Of a stretch of 55,223 nt of DNA, positions 24,628 through 32,174 are shown piece after piece (position 1 is the stretch's first letter; each line of letters begins with the position of its first letter). Made by a program: the position numbers and the translations under genes. This stretch comes from a virus. The DNA lies in IMG/VR virus record IMGVR_UViG_3300042868_005645, positions 1-55,223 of that record. The stretch is one strand, 5' to 3'. A model generated the notes under the pieces. The model worked only from the letters and a program-made list of their open reading frames with translations. It was not told where the DNA came from and did not search any database.

Positions 24628-25043
24628 TGTATAGAAAATATATCAACATAGTAGAAGCAGCCAACAAGGGCTGTCCCATTGCCACACACGACATCGATGT
24701 CAACTTGAAGAATCGTCAGAAGGCCATAGACGAATATCACTACGGTCCATTAAATCCTAGCGAACCCAATGATGCATACTGGCAACAGTTAGCAGACAAG
24801 TGGAACACTGATGATATCGAATCAGTTAAAAACAGTCGTTGCGGAAATTGCGCGGCATTTGATATTACAGAAAAAATGCAAGATTGTATTGCTCAAGGCA
24901 TTGGTAGTGAACCTGGTAGTGATGCCAGCGATACAGTGGATGCAGGATATTTAGGCTACTGCAAGTTTTTGAAGTTCAAATGTGCTTCAAAGAGAACTTG
25001 CGATGCATGGGTCGAAGGTGGCCCAATATCTGACAATAAATAA
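24627..25043 (+). CDS. Cys-rich late protein, 138 aa
   Basis: Starts MYRKYINIVEAANKGC: I-V-E/A is a good match to a prohead-protease site near the N-terminus. Cysteines in CGNCAAF, QDCIAQG, GYCKF and KCASKRTC could bind metal or a cluster. Likely virion-associated; not recognised. Confidence 0.55.
   Translation: MYRKYINIVEAANKGCPIATHDIDVNLKNRQKAIDEYHYGPLNPSEPNDAYWQQLADKWNTDDIESVKNSRCGNCAAFDITEKMQDCIAQGIGSEPGSDASDTVDAGYLGYCKFLKFKCASKRTCDAWVEGGPISDNK
25035..25042 (+). promoter_or_regulatory. Late promoter AATAAATA
   Basis: Overlaps the stop of the upstream gene, 26 bp before the ATG at 25069, whose leader carries AAGGATC as ribosome site. Confidence 0.5.
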
Positions 25044-25068
25044 ACTACACAGATTAAAAGGATCTTAA

Positions 25069-25509
25069 ATGAAAAAGTTTTTATTAGTATTATTAGCAGT
25101 GCCCGTGTTGGCATTTGCACAAGGCAAGATGCCAAAGAATTCAGCAACATACGATGCACAAGTTATTAGAGTGAGTGATGGCGATACTATTGTAATCGCC
25201 GCCCCCTTTCTACCAGCACCCCTCAAACCAGAATTGGCTGTTAGAATCTTTGGAGTCGACACACCAGAAAAAGGACACCGTGCTCAATGTCCACAAGAAG
25301 ACCAGCGAGCGCAATTGGCGAGTAAATTTACAACTCAAGCCTTACAGTCCCACCCGAAGCACCAAGTTATTATCTATGGATGGGATAAGTTTGGTGGCCG
25401 TATATTGGGAGACATCTTGGTAAACGGACAGAGCATTCGTCAAGGACTTATCAGCAATGGACTGGCCCGTGAATACTACGGCGAAGCAAAGCAGAGTTGG
25501 TGCAACTGA
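25069..25509 (+). CDS. Secreted thermonuclease (SNase family)
   Basis: 146 aa with an N-terminal signal peptide (residues 1-18). Nuclease motifs are present: SDGDT (36-40), R59 in AVRIFGVDTPE with D64 and E67, and R111 in GGRILG, matching the catalytic Arg/Glu/Arg and calcium ligands of staphylococcal nuclease. It would act in the periplasm or outside the cell, degrading DNA or RNA. A bidirectional terminator follows. Confidence 0.9.
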   Translation: MKKFLLVLLAVPVLAFAQGKMPKNSATYDAQVIRVSDGDTIVIAAPFLPAPLKPELAVRIFGVDTPEKGHRAQCPQEDQRAQLASKFTTQALQSHPKHQVIIYGWDKFGGRILGDILVNGQSIRQGLISNGLAREYYGEAKQSWCN

Positions 25510-25529
25510 TCACACTGCATCACCAATAA

Positions 25530-25553
25530 AAAAGCACCCCGAAGGGTGCTTTT
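25530..25553. terminator. Bidirectional terminator
   Basis: A 10-bp stem (AAAAGCACCC/GGGTGCTTTT) with loop CGAA and T runs on both strands, serving the thermonuclease gene and the convergent gene at 25586. Confidence 0.9.
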
Positions 25554-25585
25554 TCTTTTCTCTAAATGGCTATGCCAGTATATTA

Positions 25586-25861
25586 TTATTTTTTAGTAGT
25601 TTGATTGCTTTGATTAACAAAACTATACATTTTTTCAGCAGTTTCTAAAACTTTATCAAGTCCTGGAAATTGTGGCATTGTAACTGTGCTAACGATTTGT
25701 CCAGTCTTTTCGTCACGTTGGGCAGTCATTTCCCAACCTGCAAATTTAGATTGAAAGTCGTCTTGTACTAGGCTTTTAGCCATGCCCAAAATGTCTGTGC
25801 GGATTTCATATCCGTTCTTGTTGAATTTTACTTCTGGTAGTTTTGGTGTTTCGAATGACAT
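25586..25861 (-). CDS. Phage protein of unknown function, 91 aa
   Basis: Contains LPEVKFNKNGYEIRTDILGMAKSL split over residues 7-30, a pattern I recall from conserved proteins of marine T4-like phages. Ends with PGLDKVLETAEKMYSFVN. AAGGAG ribosome site. A sigma70-like promoter precedes it. Confidence 0.65.
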   Translation of the reverse strand: MSFETPKLPEVKFNKNGYEIRTDILGMAKSLVQDDFQSKFAGWEMTAQRDEKTGQIVSTVTMPQFPGLDKVLETAEKMYSFVNQSNQTTKK

Positions 25862-25917
25862 AATAATCTCCTTGTGTGTGTATGTCTTACATAGGTACTT
25901 CCTTTTCCCTATGCACT

Positions 25918-25946
25918 ATTATATATGCTTTACAATAAAAAAGCAA
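25918..25946 (-). promoter_or_regulatory. Sigma70 promoter (minus strand)
   Basis: Minus strand TTGCTT (25941-25946), 17 bp, TATAAT (25918-25923), leaving a leader of about 50 bases before the ATG at 25861. Confidence 0.65.
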
Positions 25947-26522
25947 CTATTTTTTGATTCTTTTTACTCGTTCTTTAATTATTTCTAATACTTGATTGCT
26001 GAGTACCACTTCATAATGATTGTACTCTACATCAACTAGTTCCATGTCACTGTGATGACGCTGACTGGCAATTGTGACCACTCCGTCGTTGTGTTCTAAT
26101 AAGAAAGGACTTTGACCTTTTACAGTGACAATATTGGTCCAAGGGTGTTGAATCTTAATTCGATCTGCTTGTTTCATCACCCACGAACTAGGTCCTATGT
26201 CACGCATGAGTCTGCTAAAGGGTAGGAAGAACTGGGCATAATCTGCCGCAGCCGCTCCACCATATGGTGTACTCAATGTAACTGCACCTAGTATTTGGTT
26301 GGGTATAGCATTGGCAATGTGCAGTGCGTATATGCCACCCAAACTGTGTGCTACAAATACAATGTCTTTGACTGCGGACAACTTGGACAACATGTCTTTT
26401 AGATTGTTTTCAAATCCGTTACGACTATCGTAGTCAATGTCTATGCCTGTTCCCAGTTCGTTTCTAATATAATTAAAACTTTCGCTGGTTGCATTGGCAC
26501 CGTGTATATAAACCAAAGTCAT
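25947..26522 (-). CDS. Alpha/beta hydrolase (lipase-like)
   Basis: 191 aa. N-terminal VYIHGAN (oxyanion region, 4-10), nucleophile elbow AHSLGG with S60, likely acid D146 (NDGVV) and His169 (NHYEVV) complete a triad in order. STPYGGAAAADY after the core suggests a lipase/PGAP1-type esterase. It might act on lipids or modify envelope esters. ATG 26522 is preferred to one two codons upstream. Confidence 0.75.
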   Translation of the reverse strand: MTLVYIHGANATSESFNYIRNELGTGIDIDYDSRNGFENNLKDMLSKLSAVKDIVFVAHSLGGIYALHIANAIPNQILGAVTLSTPYGGAAAADYAQFFLPFSRLMRDIGPSSWVMKQADRIKIQHPWTNIVTVKGQSPFLLEHNDGVVTIASQRHHSDMELVDVEYNHYEVVLSNQVLEIIKERVKRIKK

Positions 26523-26542
26523 CCACAAACCCTTTCTACATA

Positions 26543-26665
26543 TTACTTGCTTAACATCAATGTCTTGGCCTCGTCGTACATTCCGGCCCTAGCCAACGCG
26601 GCTGCGGCACGAGCCTGTCCAATGCTGATGCATATATTATATAGCGAATTTAATATTGATTTCAT
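26543..26665 (-). CDS. Very small protein, 40 aa
   Basis: A 40-residue helical protein (IGQARAAAALARAGMYDEAK) with an ATG overlapping the stop of the upstream gene (ATGA). The Ala/Arg helix ending in YDEAK resembles tiny T4-like phage proteins. Coupled in an operon with its neighbours. Confidence 0.55.
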   Translation of the reverse strand: MKSILNSLYNICISIGQARAAAALARAGMYDEAKTLMLSK

Positions 26666-26838
26666 AGATAAGTTTCCTTTTGAGAAGTGAATTGTTGGAT
26701 GTAGTTTTCCAACTGTGCGGCATCGGTAATGCCTTTGGTGCTTAGATACTGATCTAAGCGAGTTTGATACGTGTCATCGGGGAACATTTCTGCTAGTCGT
26801 TCCATCAAAGACAACATGGTCTGCGATAATGTTTTCAT
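26662..26838 (-). CDS. Small hypothetical protein, 58 aa
   Basis: Start ATG 26838 is preceded by GAGGAA. Two helices: TMLSLMERLAEMFPDD and GITDAAQLENYIQQFTSQ. Unknown function; first gene of the minus-strand operon ending with the alpha/beta hydrolase. Confidence 0.6.
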   Translation of the reverse strand: MKTLSQTMLSLMERLAEMFPDDTYQTRLDQYLSTKGITDAAQLENYIQQFTSQKETYL

Positions 26839-26887
26839 TTGGTATTCCTCTGTAAGTGTGTGTAGTAACTCATGGTTTCTACTGATA

Positions 26888-26895
26888 TATTTATC
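26888..26895 (-). promoter_or_regulatory. Late promoter GATAAATA (minus strand)
   Basis: Lies 49 bp before the ATG at 26838, in a leader with the ribosome site GAGGAA. Confidence 0.45.
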
Positions 26896-26927
26896 TGCCC
26901 AGCGCGGCACTGCACAATATCTATCAC

Positions 26928-26965
26928 TTGACTTTTTAAAATAAAAATGTATAATCAGTTAAATA
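26928..26965 (+). promoter_or_regulatory. Sigma70 and late promoters in tandem
   Basis: TTGACT (26928-26933), 16 bp, TATAAT (26950-26955), then GTTAAATA (26958-26965), 21 bp before the ATG at 26987. The gene may be transcribed early and late. Confidence 0.6.
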
Positions 26966-26986
26966 CTACATCAGTTAGAAGGTTAT

Positions 26987-27268
26987 ATGAAAAAACGTAC
27001 ACGTTCCATACTAGAAGAACTCAGCAGTTTAGGCCATAGCCGAAATACTGAATTGCTGATTGAAAATCGCGGTCAAAACATCATTGAAAGCGCAGTAAAT
27101 TTACTATCTCTAGTTAGGAAGAATTTCAACGAAGACGAAGCCGGTGAATTAGAGCGCCGTTTTTTAAATGCCATACGCACCGGAGACCCACGCAAGTTCA
27201 AACGTGGTGTACACAAGATCCAAGAGGCTCGCAGAGCAGCCAAAGAACCTCCAGAAACTGACCTATAA
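26987..27268 (+). CDS. Hypothetical protein, 93 aa
   Basis: A helical, charged protein starting with a basic stretch (MKKRTRSILEELSSLG) and ending in a Lys/Arg helix. Ribosome site GAAGG. I recall similar small proteins in T4-like phage structural regions, but cannot name a function. Confidence 0.6.
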   Translation: MKKRTRSILEELSSLGHSRNTELLIENRGQNIIESAVNLLSLVRKNFNEDEAGELERRFLNAIRTGDPRKFKRGVHKIQEARRAAKEPPETDL

Positions 27269-27289
27269 CTCACATTTTTTTCTCGTTTG

Positions 27290-27297
27290 GCTAAATA
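27290..27297 (+). promoter_or_regulatory. Late promoter GCTAAATA and hairpin leader
   Basis: Followed by a leader of about 50 bases with a short hairpin (CCTAC 27309-27313 with GTAGG 27320-27324) and the ribosome site GAGGAG before the ATG at 27349. Confidence 0.5.
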
Positions 27298-27348
27298 AAA
27301 GTACAAGTCCTACAGAGTAGTAGGCAAAGCCTAAGAGGAGAAAATATC

Positions 27349-27681
27349 ATGGCATCAGTAACAAAAGTAAACGGTGTAAATGTAGTTGAAAGTAACGGTC
27401 TAGGCCCACGCACACGCATTCTTTCACTATCAAAAACAGCAATCACAACCACAGCCATTGCAGATCTTAACGCAGTAGTACTTGCGTTAGCAACAGGCGG
27501 AGTAGCAGGCACAAACGATGCAGTAACAATCGCAGGTGTTGATCTAACAAGTTCAGGCGTTGCTCATGTTGCAGTACAAGGCACAGGCGCTCTAACAGCA
27601 GCCGCAGATTATCTTGGTGTAACAGGTGTTACAATGGCAGTAGTGGCTGACTTTGATCAGCGTGTAATTCCAGCAGTATAA
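27349..27681 (+). CDS. Probable abundant virion protein, 110 aa
   Basis: Ala/Val/Thr/Gly-rich beta protein (TTAIADLNAVVLALATGG, NDAVTIAGVDLTSSG) with almost no charged stretch, as in decoration or tail-associated structural proteins. It has its own late promoter, strong ribosome site (AGAGGAG) and its own terminator, which suggests high expression. No family named. Confidence 0.6.
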   Translation: MASVTKVNGVNVVESNGLGPRTRILSLSKTAITTTAIADLNAVVLALATGGVAGTNDAVTIAGVDLTSSGVAHVAVQGTGALTAAADYLGVTGVTMAVVADFDQRVIPAV

Positions 27682-27707
27682 TCGACTTACCCCGGGATGG
27701 GAAGACT

Positions 27708-27734
27708 AAGCCTACTTTCATAGTAGGCTTTTTT
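27708..27734 (+). terminator. Intrinsic terminator
   Basis: Stem AAGCCTACT/AGTAGGCTT (9 bp, loop TTCAT) followed by six T; ends the 27349 transcript. Confidence 0.9.
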
Positions 27735-27740
27735 ACGGCT

Positions 27741-27748
27741 GTTAAATA
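27741..27748 (+). promoter_or_regulatory. Late promoter GTTAAATA, near-leaderless
   Basis: Directly after the terminator, 5 bp before the ATG at 27754; no Shine-Dalgarno. Confidence 0.6.
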
Positions 27749-27753
27749 TACCT

Positions 27754-28170
27754 ATGCAACGGTTTACGATACAGACATTAGTAGATATTACAGAAACAAA
27801 ACAATATCGACACCAACCCGGCGAGGAGTTGGCCAAACACCAGCAACAAAATTTTGTTACGTTGTTACAGACCATAGGGCTTAGGGCTAACCCTATTTTT
27901 TCAAAAGGTCCTACAATAACTAAAAAAGATCTAAACGCCTGTAACTTTGGCAAAAACTATTCAGGTGTACATGCTGTATGGACATTTGTATTTGACATAG
28001 AATATGAAGGTGCATTCACTGATGGCAACAGTGATCATGCATTGTTGACCAACGACCTACGTTTTGTTCCAATCATTACTGGACTAAACGAAACAATCGA
28101 CGTTGACCTTGCAGTGTTTGATACTTCGAACCCAGACACTTGCAACACAGTGGTGTCTACCGGTAGTTGA
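27754..28170 (+). CDS. Putative virion protein, 138 aa
   Basis: Begins MQRFTIQTLVDITETKQYRH and contains QQNFVTLLQTIGLRAN and an extended beta region (AVWTFVFDIEYEGAFTD). I recall such proteins from marine T4-like phages without function. Predicted leaderless transcript. Confidence 0.6.
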   Translation: MQRFTIQTLVDITETKQYRHQPGEELAKHQQQNFVTLLQTIGLRANPIFSKGPTITKKDLNACNFGKNYSGVHAVWTFVFDIEYEGAFTDGNSDHALLTNDLRFVPIITGLNETIDVDLAVFDTSNPDTCNTVVSTGS

Positions 28171-28257
28171 TAAATAAACTTATATATTAGGCACCCACAA
28201 CTTAGGCACATGGCTCGGAGCGAGCACCTGACTTAACATACAAGGAAAACAGCCTAA
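28169..28257 (+). promoter_or_regulatory. Late promoter GATAAATA with hairpin leader
   Basis: The element (28169-28176) overlaps the previous stop. The 80-base leader holds a hairpin GCTCG-GAG-CGAGC (28213-28225) and AAGGAAA before the ATG at 28258. Confidence 0.5.
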
Positions 28258-28578
28258 ATGGCCACAACAGCAGAACGACTTGGTATTGTAGAAACCAAAG
28301 TAATAAACCTAGATGAAAAGATCGATGATATCAAACTAGATATCAAAGATGTGCATGACTGTCTAGACCGCACGGGCGATACTCTAAAAACACAGTTACA
28401 ACTCATGCACACTGAGTCATGTAAACAACACAACGAACTATCCTGCAAAATTGCTGACCTAGAAAAAAGCAAAAACAAGATGATGCAGTATGGATTAGTA
28501 GCCATGGCCTTTGCCGCAGGCGCCGGCTGGATCGGCAATACAAATCTAGCAAACCTTCTTAAATTCATCGGTTTATAA
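28258..28578 (+). CDS. Coiled coil with C-terminal membrane helix
   Basis: 106 aa: a long coiled coil (LGIVETKVINLDEKID, CKIADLEKSKNK) followed by a hydrophobic end (YGLVAMAFAAGAGWIG). This layout recalls XhlA-type holin-associated proteins or membrane tethers. A lysis role is possible but not shown. Confidence 0.6.
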   Translation: MATTAERLGIVETKVINLDEKIDDIKLDIKDVHDCLDRTGDTLKTQLQLMHTESCKQHNELSCKIADLEKSKNKMMQYGLVAMAFAAGAGWIGNTNLANLLKFIGL

Positions 28579-28584
28579 TCCTCA

Positions 28585-28592
28585 ACTAAATA
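28585..28592 (+). promoter_or_regulatory. Late promoter ACTAAATA, near-leaderless
   Basis: 4 bp before the ATG at 28597; no Shine-Dalgarno. Confidence 0.5.
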
Positions 28593-28596
28593 CAGT

Positions 28597-29325
28597 ATGC
28601 TAATCAACGAGTTTACTGTAGAATCTCCCACCGAGTTTAGTCTAAACACGGCTGTGGTATTTCATAAAGAACTAAACCCTAAAATATTCTCTAATGAGAG
28701 AATGAATCCCGACATACGTCAAGGCTTGCTAAAAATAGCAGATCACTTTCAAGAATTTATTGGTGTCAAGTTAGATATTGTGGACATCACAGTCAGCGGA
28801 TCTAATGCGGCTTTCAGTTATACAGAATACAGCGATTTAGATCTACACCTAGTAGTACAAGTTCCCAACACTGCGGAGTACAAGGAACTACTTGATGCCA
28901 AGAAAAATGTATATAATGCTAGACATGACATCAAAGTAAAAGGCATAGATGTTGAACTATATGCACAAGATGTAGATCAAGAACATCACAGCCTGGGAAT
29001 TTACAGTGTGCTTAAAAACACATGGGTGAGTAGACCAGAGCGAGTAAGTGTTGAGATTGACAGCGGTGATGTCAAAGATAAGTATAAAAATTACAGAGAT
29101 AGACTTGCAGTTGTACTAGGCAATGACGAACTAGAAGTAGCAACAGCGACCTGGGACGACCTTAAAAGAATGCGTAAAGCAGGACTAGAAAAATCTGGCG
29201 AATTCAGCACAGAAAATATAGTTTATAAAATGCTTCGCAATCAAAAATGGATCGAACGTTTACAGGATCATATCTCTAATTTACAAGATCAAGAACTAAG
29301 TATCGAACAGAGGACAATGCAATGA
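28597..29325 (+). CDS. Nucleotidyltransferase-fold protein with tag-like N-terminus
   Basis: 242 aa. The polymerase-beta-type nucleotidyltransferase signature GS...DxD is clear: G68-S69 and D80/D82 in YSDLDLHLVV; a third acidic residue, possibly in IDVELYA, completes the site. Such enzymes add nucleotides to RNA, proteins or small molecules. The N-terminus MLINEFTVESP matches the shared tag, so it might be packaged and injected, as ADP-ribosyltransferase Alt is in T4 (inference). It heads an operon of tagged small proteins. Confidence 0.7.
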   Translation: MLINEFTVESPTEFSLNTAVVFHKELNPKIFSNERMNPDIRQGLLKIADHFQEFIGVKLDIVDITVSGSNAAFSYTEYSDLDLHLVVQVPNTAEYKELLDAKKNVYNARHDIKVKGIDVELYAQDVDQEHHSLGIYSVLKNTWVSRPERVSVEIDSGDVKDKYKNYRDRLAVVLGNDELEVATATWDDLKRMRKAGLEKSGEFSTENIVYKMLRNQKWIERLQDHISNLQDQELSIEQRTMQ

Positions 29326-29540
29326 GAATTGACGAACTAACCATGCCAGGGCTTGCACCTCCAGCCACAGGAGCGGCCCCAACTCCTCAGGATGCGCAAA
29401 AAGGAATAAGCCCTCAGCAACAACTAGCACAAGTTCAAAAAGAAAAGATGGCTAGGAAAAAGCAGATAAATGATCAGATAGCCATGATGATGAAACAGAT
29501 AGCCGATTTGAGAAAACAGTTAATGGACATCGGACGATGA
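29322..29540 (+). CDS. Small tagged late protein, 72 aa
   Basis: Starts MRIDELTMPG, Pro/Ala/Gln-rich, ending in a basic coiled coil (QIAMMMKQIADLRKQL). ATGA overlaps on both sides. Probable virion or assembly component. Confidence 0.55.
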   Translation: MRIDELTMPGLAPPATGAAPTPQDAQKGISPQQQLAQVQKEKMARKKQINDQIAMMMKQIADLRKQLMDIGR

Positions 29541-29737
29541 GATTAAACGAACTGGTCAGAACTATTCCCACTTGGCTCAGCAACGAAGAGCAACAGGTTC
29601 TTGATAGAATCAAAGGACTAGAACCAGCATCTATATTTTCGGAAAGAGAACAACAGATTATTGAAAACCTAGTCCGTAAAAGTCTAGTCATTGCTGTTAC
29701 AGACAAAGGAAACACTTATCTATACCCAAATGCTTAA
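29537..29737 (+). CDS. Small tagged late protein, 66 aa
   Basis: Starts MRLNELVRTIPTWLS. A helical protein (NEEQQVLDRIKGL, EQQIIENLVRKSLVIAV) resembling a small winged-helix-like fold. Coupled to its neighbours. Unknown function. Confidence 0.55.
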   Translation: MRLNELVRTIPTWLSNEEQQVLDRIKGLEPASIFSEREQQIIENLVRKSLVIAVTDKGNTYLYPNA

Positions 29738-30173
29738 CTTAAAAGAAACTGCCAGCGAATTAGAAGGCATGTTGAGAGATATTGCCCTTAAATCAGGCAT
29801 CTTTGTTCCAATCACCAAAGACTTAATTAGATACAAAAAGTATTCAGTTATCAAATTAGAAGATGGGTCTTGGGCTGTGTTCCACACTGATCCCAAGAAG
29901 CGACACATTGCAACAACATTTTTAAAAGTCAGTGCATTTGCTGTGTGTAAAATGCACGAAAAACGCTTGTCAGGGCGTATTCGAGAAATTGAAAAACATG
30001 ACGGTATTTTTGAAAAAAACTATGCCGATAGTTTGATATATAAACAAACATACAGAAAAACCACAGACAATGTACGAAAAGATACAGCATTATGGCGTTA
30101 TGAAATCGCCCATGCAAACGCCAAGCAGGCCAAGCAAGCCATAGACAGTGTGTTCTATGCGTCGATTACATAA
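29730..30173 (+). CDS. Late hypothetical protein, 147 aa
   Basis: Basic protein (SGRIREIEKHDGIFEKNY, HANAKQAKQAIDSVFY) starting at the ATG that overlaps the previous gene by 8 bp. Unknown function. Confidence 0.55.
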   Translation: MLNLKETASELEGMLRDIALKSGIFVPITKDLIRYKKYSVIKLEDGSWAVFHTDPKKRHIATTFLKVSAFAVCKMHEKRLSGRIREIEKHDGIFEKNYADSLIYKQTYRKTTDNVRKDTALWRYEIAHANAKQAKQAIDSVFYASIT

Positions 30174-30176
30174 ATA
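30169..30176 (+). promoter_or_regulatory. Late promoter CATAAATA
   Basis: Overlaps the previous stop, 25 bp before the ATG at 30202, which has AGGAAGAG as ribosome site. Confidence 0.5.
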
Positions 30177-30201
30177 TAATATCAACTCCTAGGAAGAGAT
30201 C

Positions 30202-31095
30202 ATGCGAATTACAGAATTTCACAAACCAATAACAGCACACGCACTAAATGAAAGTGCAGAAAAAACCTTCGGGCAAAAACTAAACTTAGAAAGTTTTAGC
30301 ATGGAACAGTTAGAAGATGCACGTAACAAGTTACGTACAAAACTCTACCAATTTGAAAACACAGAAGGCTTTAATGCTGTGCATGAAAATGATTCATATG
30401 CTAAGAACAAACTATTTTTAGATGTTCTAAATCAAGAGATTGTAGAACGCGAAGCAAGCATCAACGAAAGTTCATTCACAGCAATGGAACAGTTGGTGCT
30501 GGATAAAGTAGAAGAAGGCATCATTGACTTTGAATCTCTACCAGAAGAATTACAGGCCAAGGTAAGACAAGTTCACGAAAACCAGTCAACAGACGAAGAC
30601 ATGTTGGCCGAAGGCGAAGAAGAAAAAGCAGAATTCATTATGTCTGCACGTGACATGGCTGATCGTATCACAGGTTGGATGGAAGACACAGCCAACATGC
30701 AGGCTGAAAATATGTTAAAACTAGTAGACGCGATACGCGATGAATTAGGCGCGGACACTGCCATGGAGTTTGAAAGCATTATCAAGCCAGCCCTAGCAAC
30801 TGTCTATACAGCATTAGAAAGTTCACGTCAACAATTAAATCAAGGTGTTGGTTTGTTAACAGGAGAAGGCGGCGCTGAAGACATGATGGGTGCAGACCCT
30901 AGCATGGACATTGGCGCAGAAGAAATGCCGGACGATCAAGGCATGACTCCTGATGATTTAGATGCAGAACCCACTGACGAGTTTGGAGCAGCCGCTCCGG
31001 CAGCAGGCGGTGATGAAGTAGCAGGTCGTGCCAAGCGTGAGTCAATTGACTACAGCCGCAGACTAGCCAGCATCCTAGCACCAAAAAAAAAGTAA
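30202..31095 (+). CDS. Acidic late protein, possible prohead core/scaffold, 297 aa
   Basis: Starts MRITEFHKPITAHALNES: shared tag, with L-N-E/S as a possible protease site at 15-18. The body is acidic and helical (EDMLAEGEEEKAEF), then Gly/Met/Asp/Ala-rich (GAEEMPDDQGMTPDDLD), and it ends SRRLASILAPKKK. Composition resembles prohead core proteins of T4-like phages. The last codons form the slippery sequence A-AAA-AAG directly before the TAA; the -1 frame continues for 111 codons. Confidence 0.65.
   Translation: MRITEFHKPITAHALNESAEKTFGQKLNLESFSMEQLEDARNKLRTKLYQFENTEGFNAVHENDSYAKNKLFLDVLNQEIVEREASINESSFTAMEQLVLDKVEEGIIDFESLPEELQAKVRQVHENQSTDEDMLAEGEEEKAEFIMSARDMADRITGWMEDTANMQAENMLKLVDAIRDELGADTAMEFESIIKPALATVYTALESSRQQLNQGVGLLTGEGGAEDMMGADPSMDIGAEEMPDDQGMTPDDLDAEPTDEFGAAAPAAGGDEVAGRAKRESIDYSRRLASILAPKKK
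31086..31092 (+). other. Putative -1 frameshift site (A AAA AAG)
   Basis: Nine A followed by G (31083-31092) end the 30202 gene as AAA-AAA-AAG-TAA. A-AAA-AAG in this register is the dnaX slippery heptamer. The -1 frame is open through 31427. A 7-bp stem (CGGCAGG near 31138-31144 with CCTGCCG near 31164-31171) lies about 46 bases downstream, rather far for a stimulator. A homopolymer indel error would look the same. Confidence 0.6.
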
Positions 31096-31427
31096 CAGAG
31101 TCTGAACAAAAACTTAATCTAGTATTAAAGCAACTCATCGGCAGGGCAGATCAAAAAGGTCGTCCTGCCGTTTTCACCTGGGACGAGTTAAACAAGTTCA
31201 TGCAAAACATGGGCATGGAAGATTTCAGTTATGATTCTTTCAAACTAGCCTATGACAACGATTCAGTGATCCAATCACTGACAAACAACTTTGATCAAAA
31301 CGGTGTTGAACTACAGACCAAAGCACAGAACGATGAAAAACGTCGTGCTGTAGAAAAAGAAAAAGGCGCTAACGTTGTTAGTCAAATGGCAAAAAGCGCC
31401 ACCAAACGAGCCATGGCAGATAGTTGA
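31092..31427 (+). CDS. -1 frame extension of the 30202 protein, 111 aa
   Basis: The frame has no ATG, GTG or TTG between the slippery site and the ATG at 31200, and that ATG has no Shine-Dalgarno, yet the residues before it read as ordinary protein (TESEQKLNLVLKQLIGRAD, KGRPAVFTWDELNKF). The domain continues through SYDSFKLAYDNDSVIQSLTN to a basic helix (SQMAKSATKRAMADS). It is therefore best read as the C-terminal part of a 408-residue fusion. The alternative is a separate 75-residue protein from 31200. Confidence 0.6.
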   Translation, partial: VTESEQKLNLVLKQLIGRADQKGRPAVFTWDELNKFMQNMGMEDFSYDSFKLAYDNDSVIQSLTNNFDQNGVELQTKAQNDEKRRAVEKEKGANVVSQMAKSATKRAMADS

Positions 31428-31452
31428 CAGTTAAGTAATAAACTGTTATAAT
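31424..31452 (+). promoter_or_regulatory. Consensus sigma70 promoter, leaderless gene
   Basis: TTGACA (31424-31429), 17 bp, TATAAT (31447-31452). The ATG follows 5 bp after the -10, so the expected transcript start falls on the start codon. Confidence 0.8.
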
Positions 31453-31457
31453 AAGCC

Positions 31458-32144
31458 ATGACTCTATTACAACAAAGATATACTTACGCCAAATTATCAA
31501 GAGATGAATCGCAGGGCAAGAGGCTTTATGCTTGTCCTGACGGTTCTAAAGTCCCTAGTGTGACCACCATACTAGATAAAACTAAACCCGCTGAATCCCG
31601 TCTTGCACTAGCCAATTGGAAAAAAGCCGTTGGCGAAGTTAAAGCACAGGAAATTGTCACAGAAGCAGCCAGTCGCGGAACTAGGATGCACACCTACTTG
31701 GAAAACTACATCAAAGGTGAGCCTCTCAAAGAAACTGTAACTAACCCATATGCCCAACAAAGTCTAGACATGGCTAAGATTGTGGTTGCGCAGGGATTTC
31801 CCAAGATCAAGGAAGTATGGGGTAGTGAAGTACCTTTGTACTTTCCAGAATTGTACGCAGGAACCACAGACTGTGTGGGCATACATGATGGCGATGAAAG
31901 TATCCTGGACTTTAAACAAACCAACAAGCCTAAGAAACTAGAGTGGATTGACGACTACTTTCTGCAACTCACAGCCTACGCCCTAGCACACAACGAAATA
32001 CACGGCACCAACATTCGCAAGGGTGTTATTCTAATGTGTAGCAAAGACTATGCATATCAAGAGTTTATCCTAGAACCCAAGGACTTTGACTATTGGACAA
32101 ATCGATGGTGCGACAGGGTTAGTGAATACTACAGACTAGCATAA
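31458..32144 (+). CDS. RecB/Cas4-like PD-(D/E)XK exonuclease
   Basis: 228 aa with the ordered motifs of the family: RGTRMHTYLE (73-82, the conserved His), GTTD (135-138), ILDFKQ (149-154, D151 and K153) and a QLTAYALAHN helix (160-169). No iron-sulfur cysteine cluster is visible. T4-like marine phages carry such nucleases for DNA processing or host DNA breakdown. Predicted leaderless from a perfect sigma70 promoter. Confidence 0.8.
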   Translation: MTLLQQRYTYAKLSRDESQGKRLYACPDGSKVPSVTTILDKTKPAESRLALANWKKAVGEVKAQEIVTEAASRGTRMHTYLENYIKGEPLKETVTNPYAQQSLDMAKIVVAQGFPKIKEVWGSEVPLYFPELYAGTTDCVGIHDGDESILDFKQTNKPKKLEWIDDYFLQLTAYALAHNEIHGTNIRKGVILMCSKDYAYQEFILEPKDFDYWTNRWCDRVSEYYRLA

Positions 32145-32146
32145 CT

Positions 32147-32154
32147 GATAAATA
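32147..32154 (+). promoter_or_regulatory. Late promoter GATAAATA
   Basis: 20 bp before the ATG at 32175, which has AGAGGAT as ribosome site. Confidence 0.55.
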
Positions 32155-32174
32155 TCCTATATAGAGGATATAAC

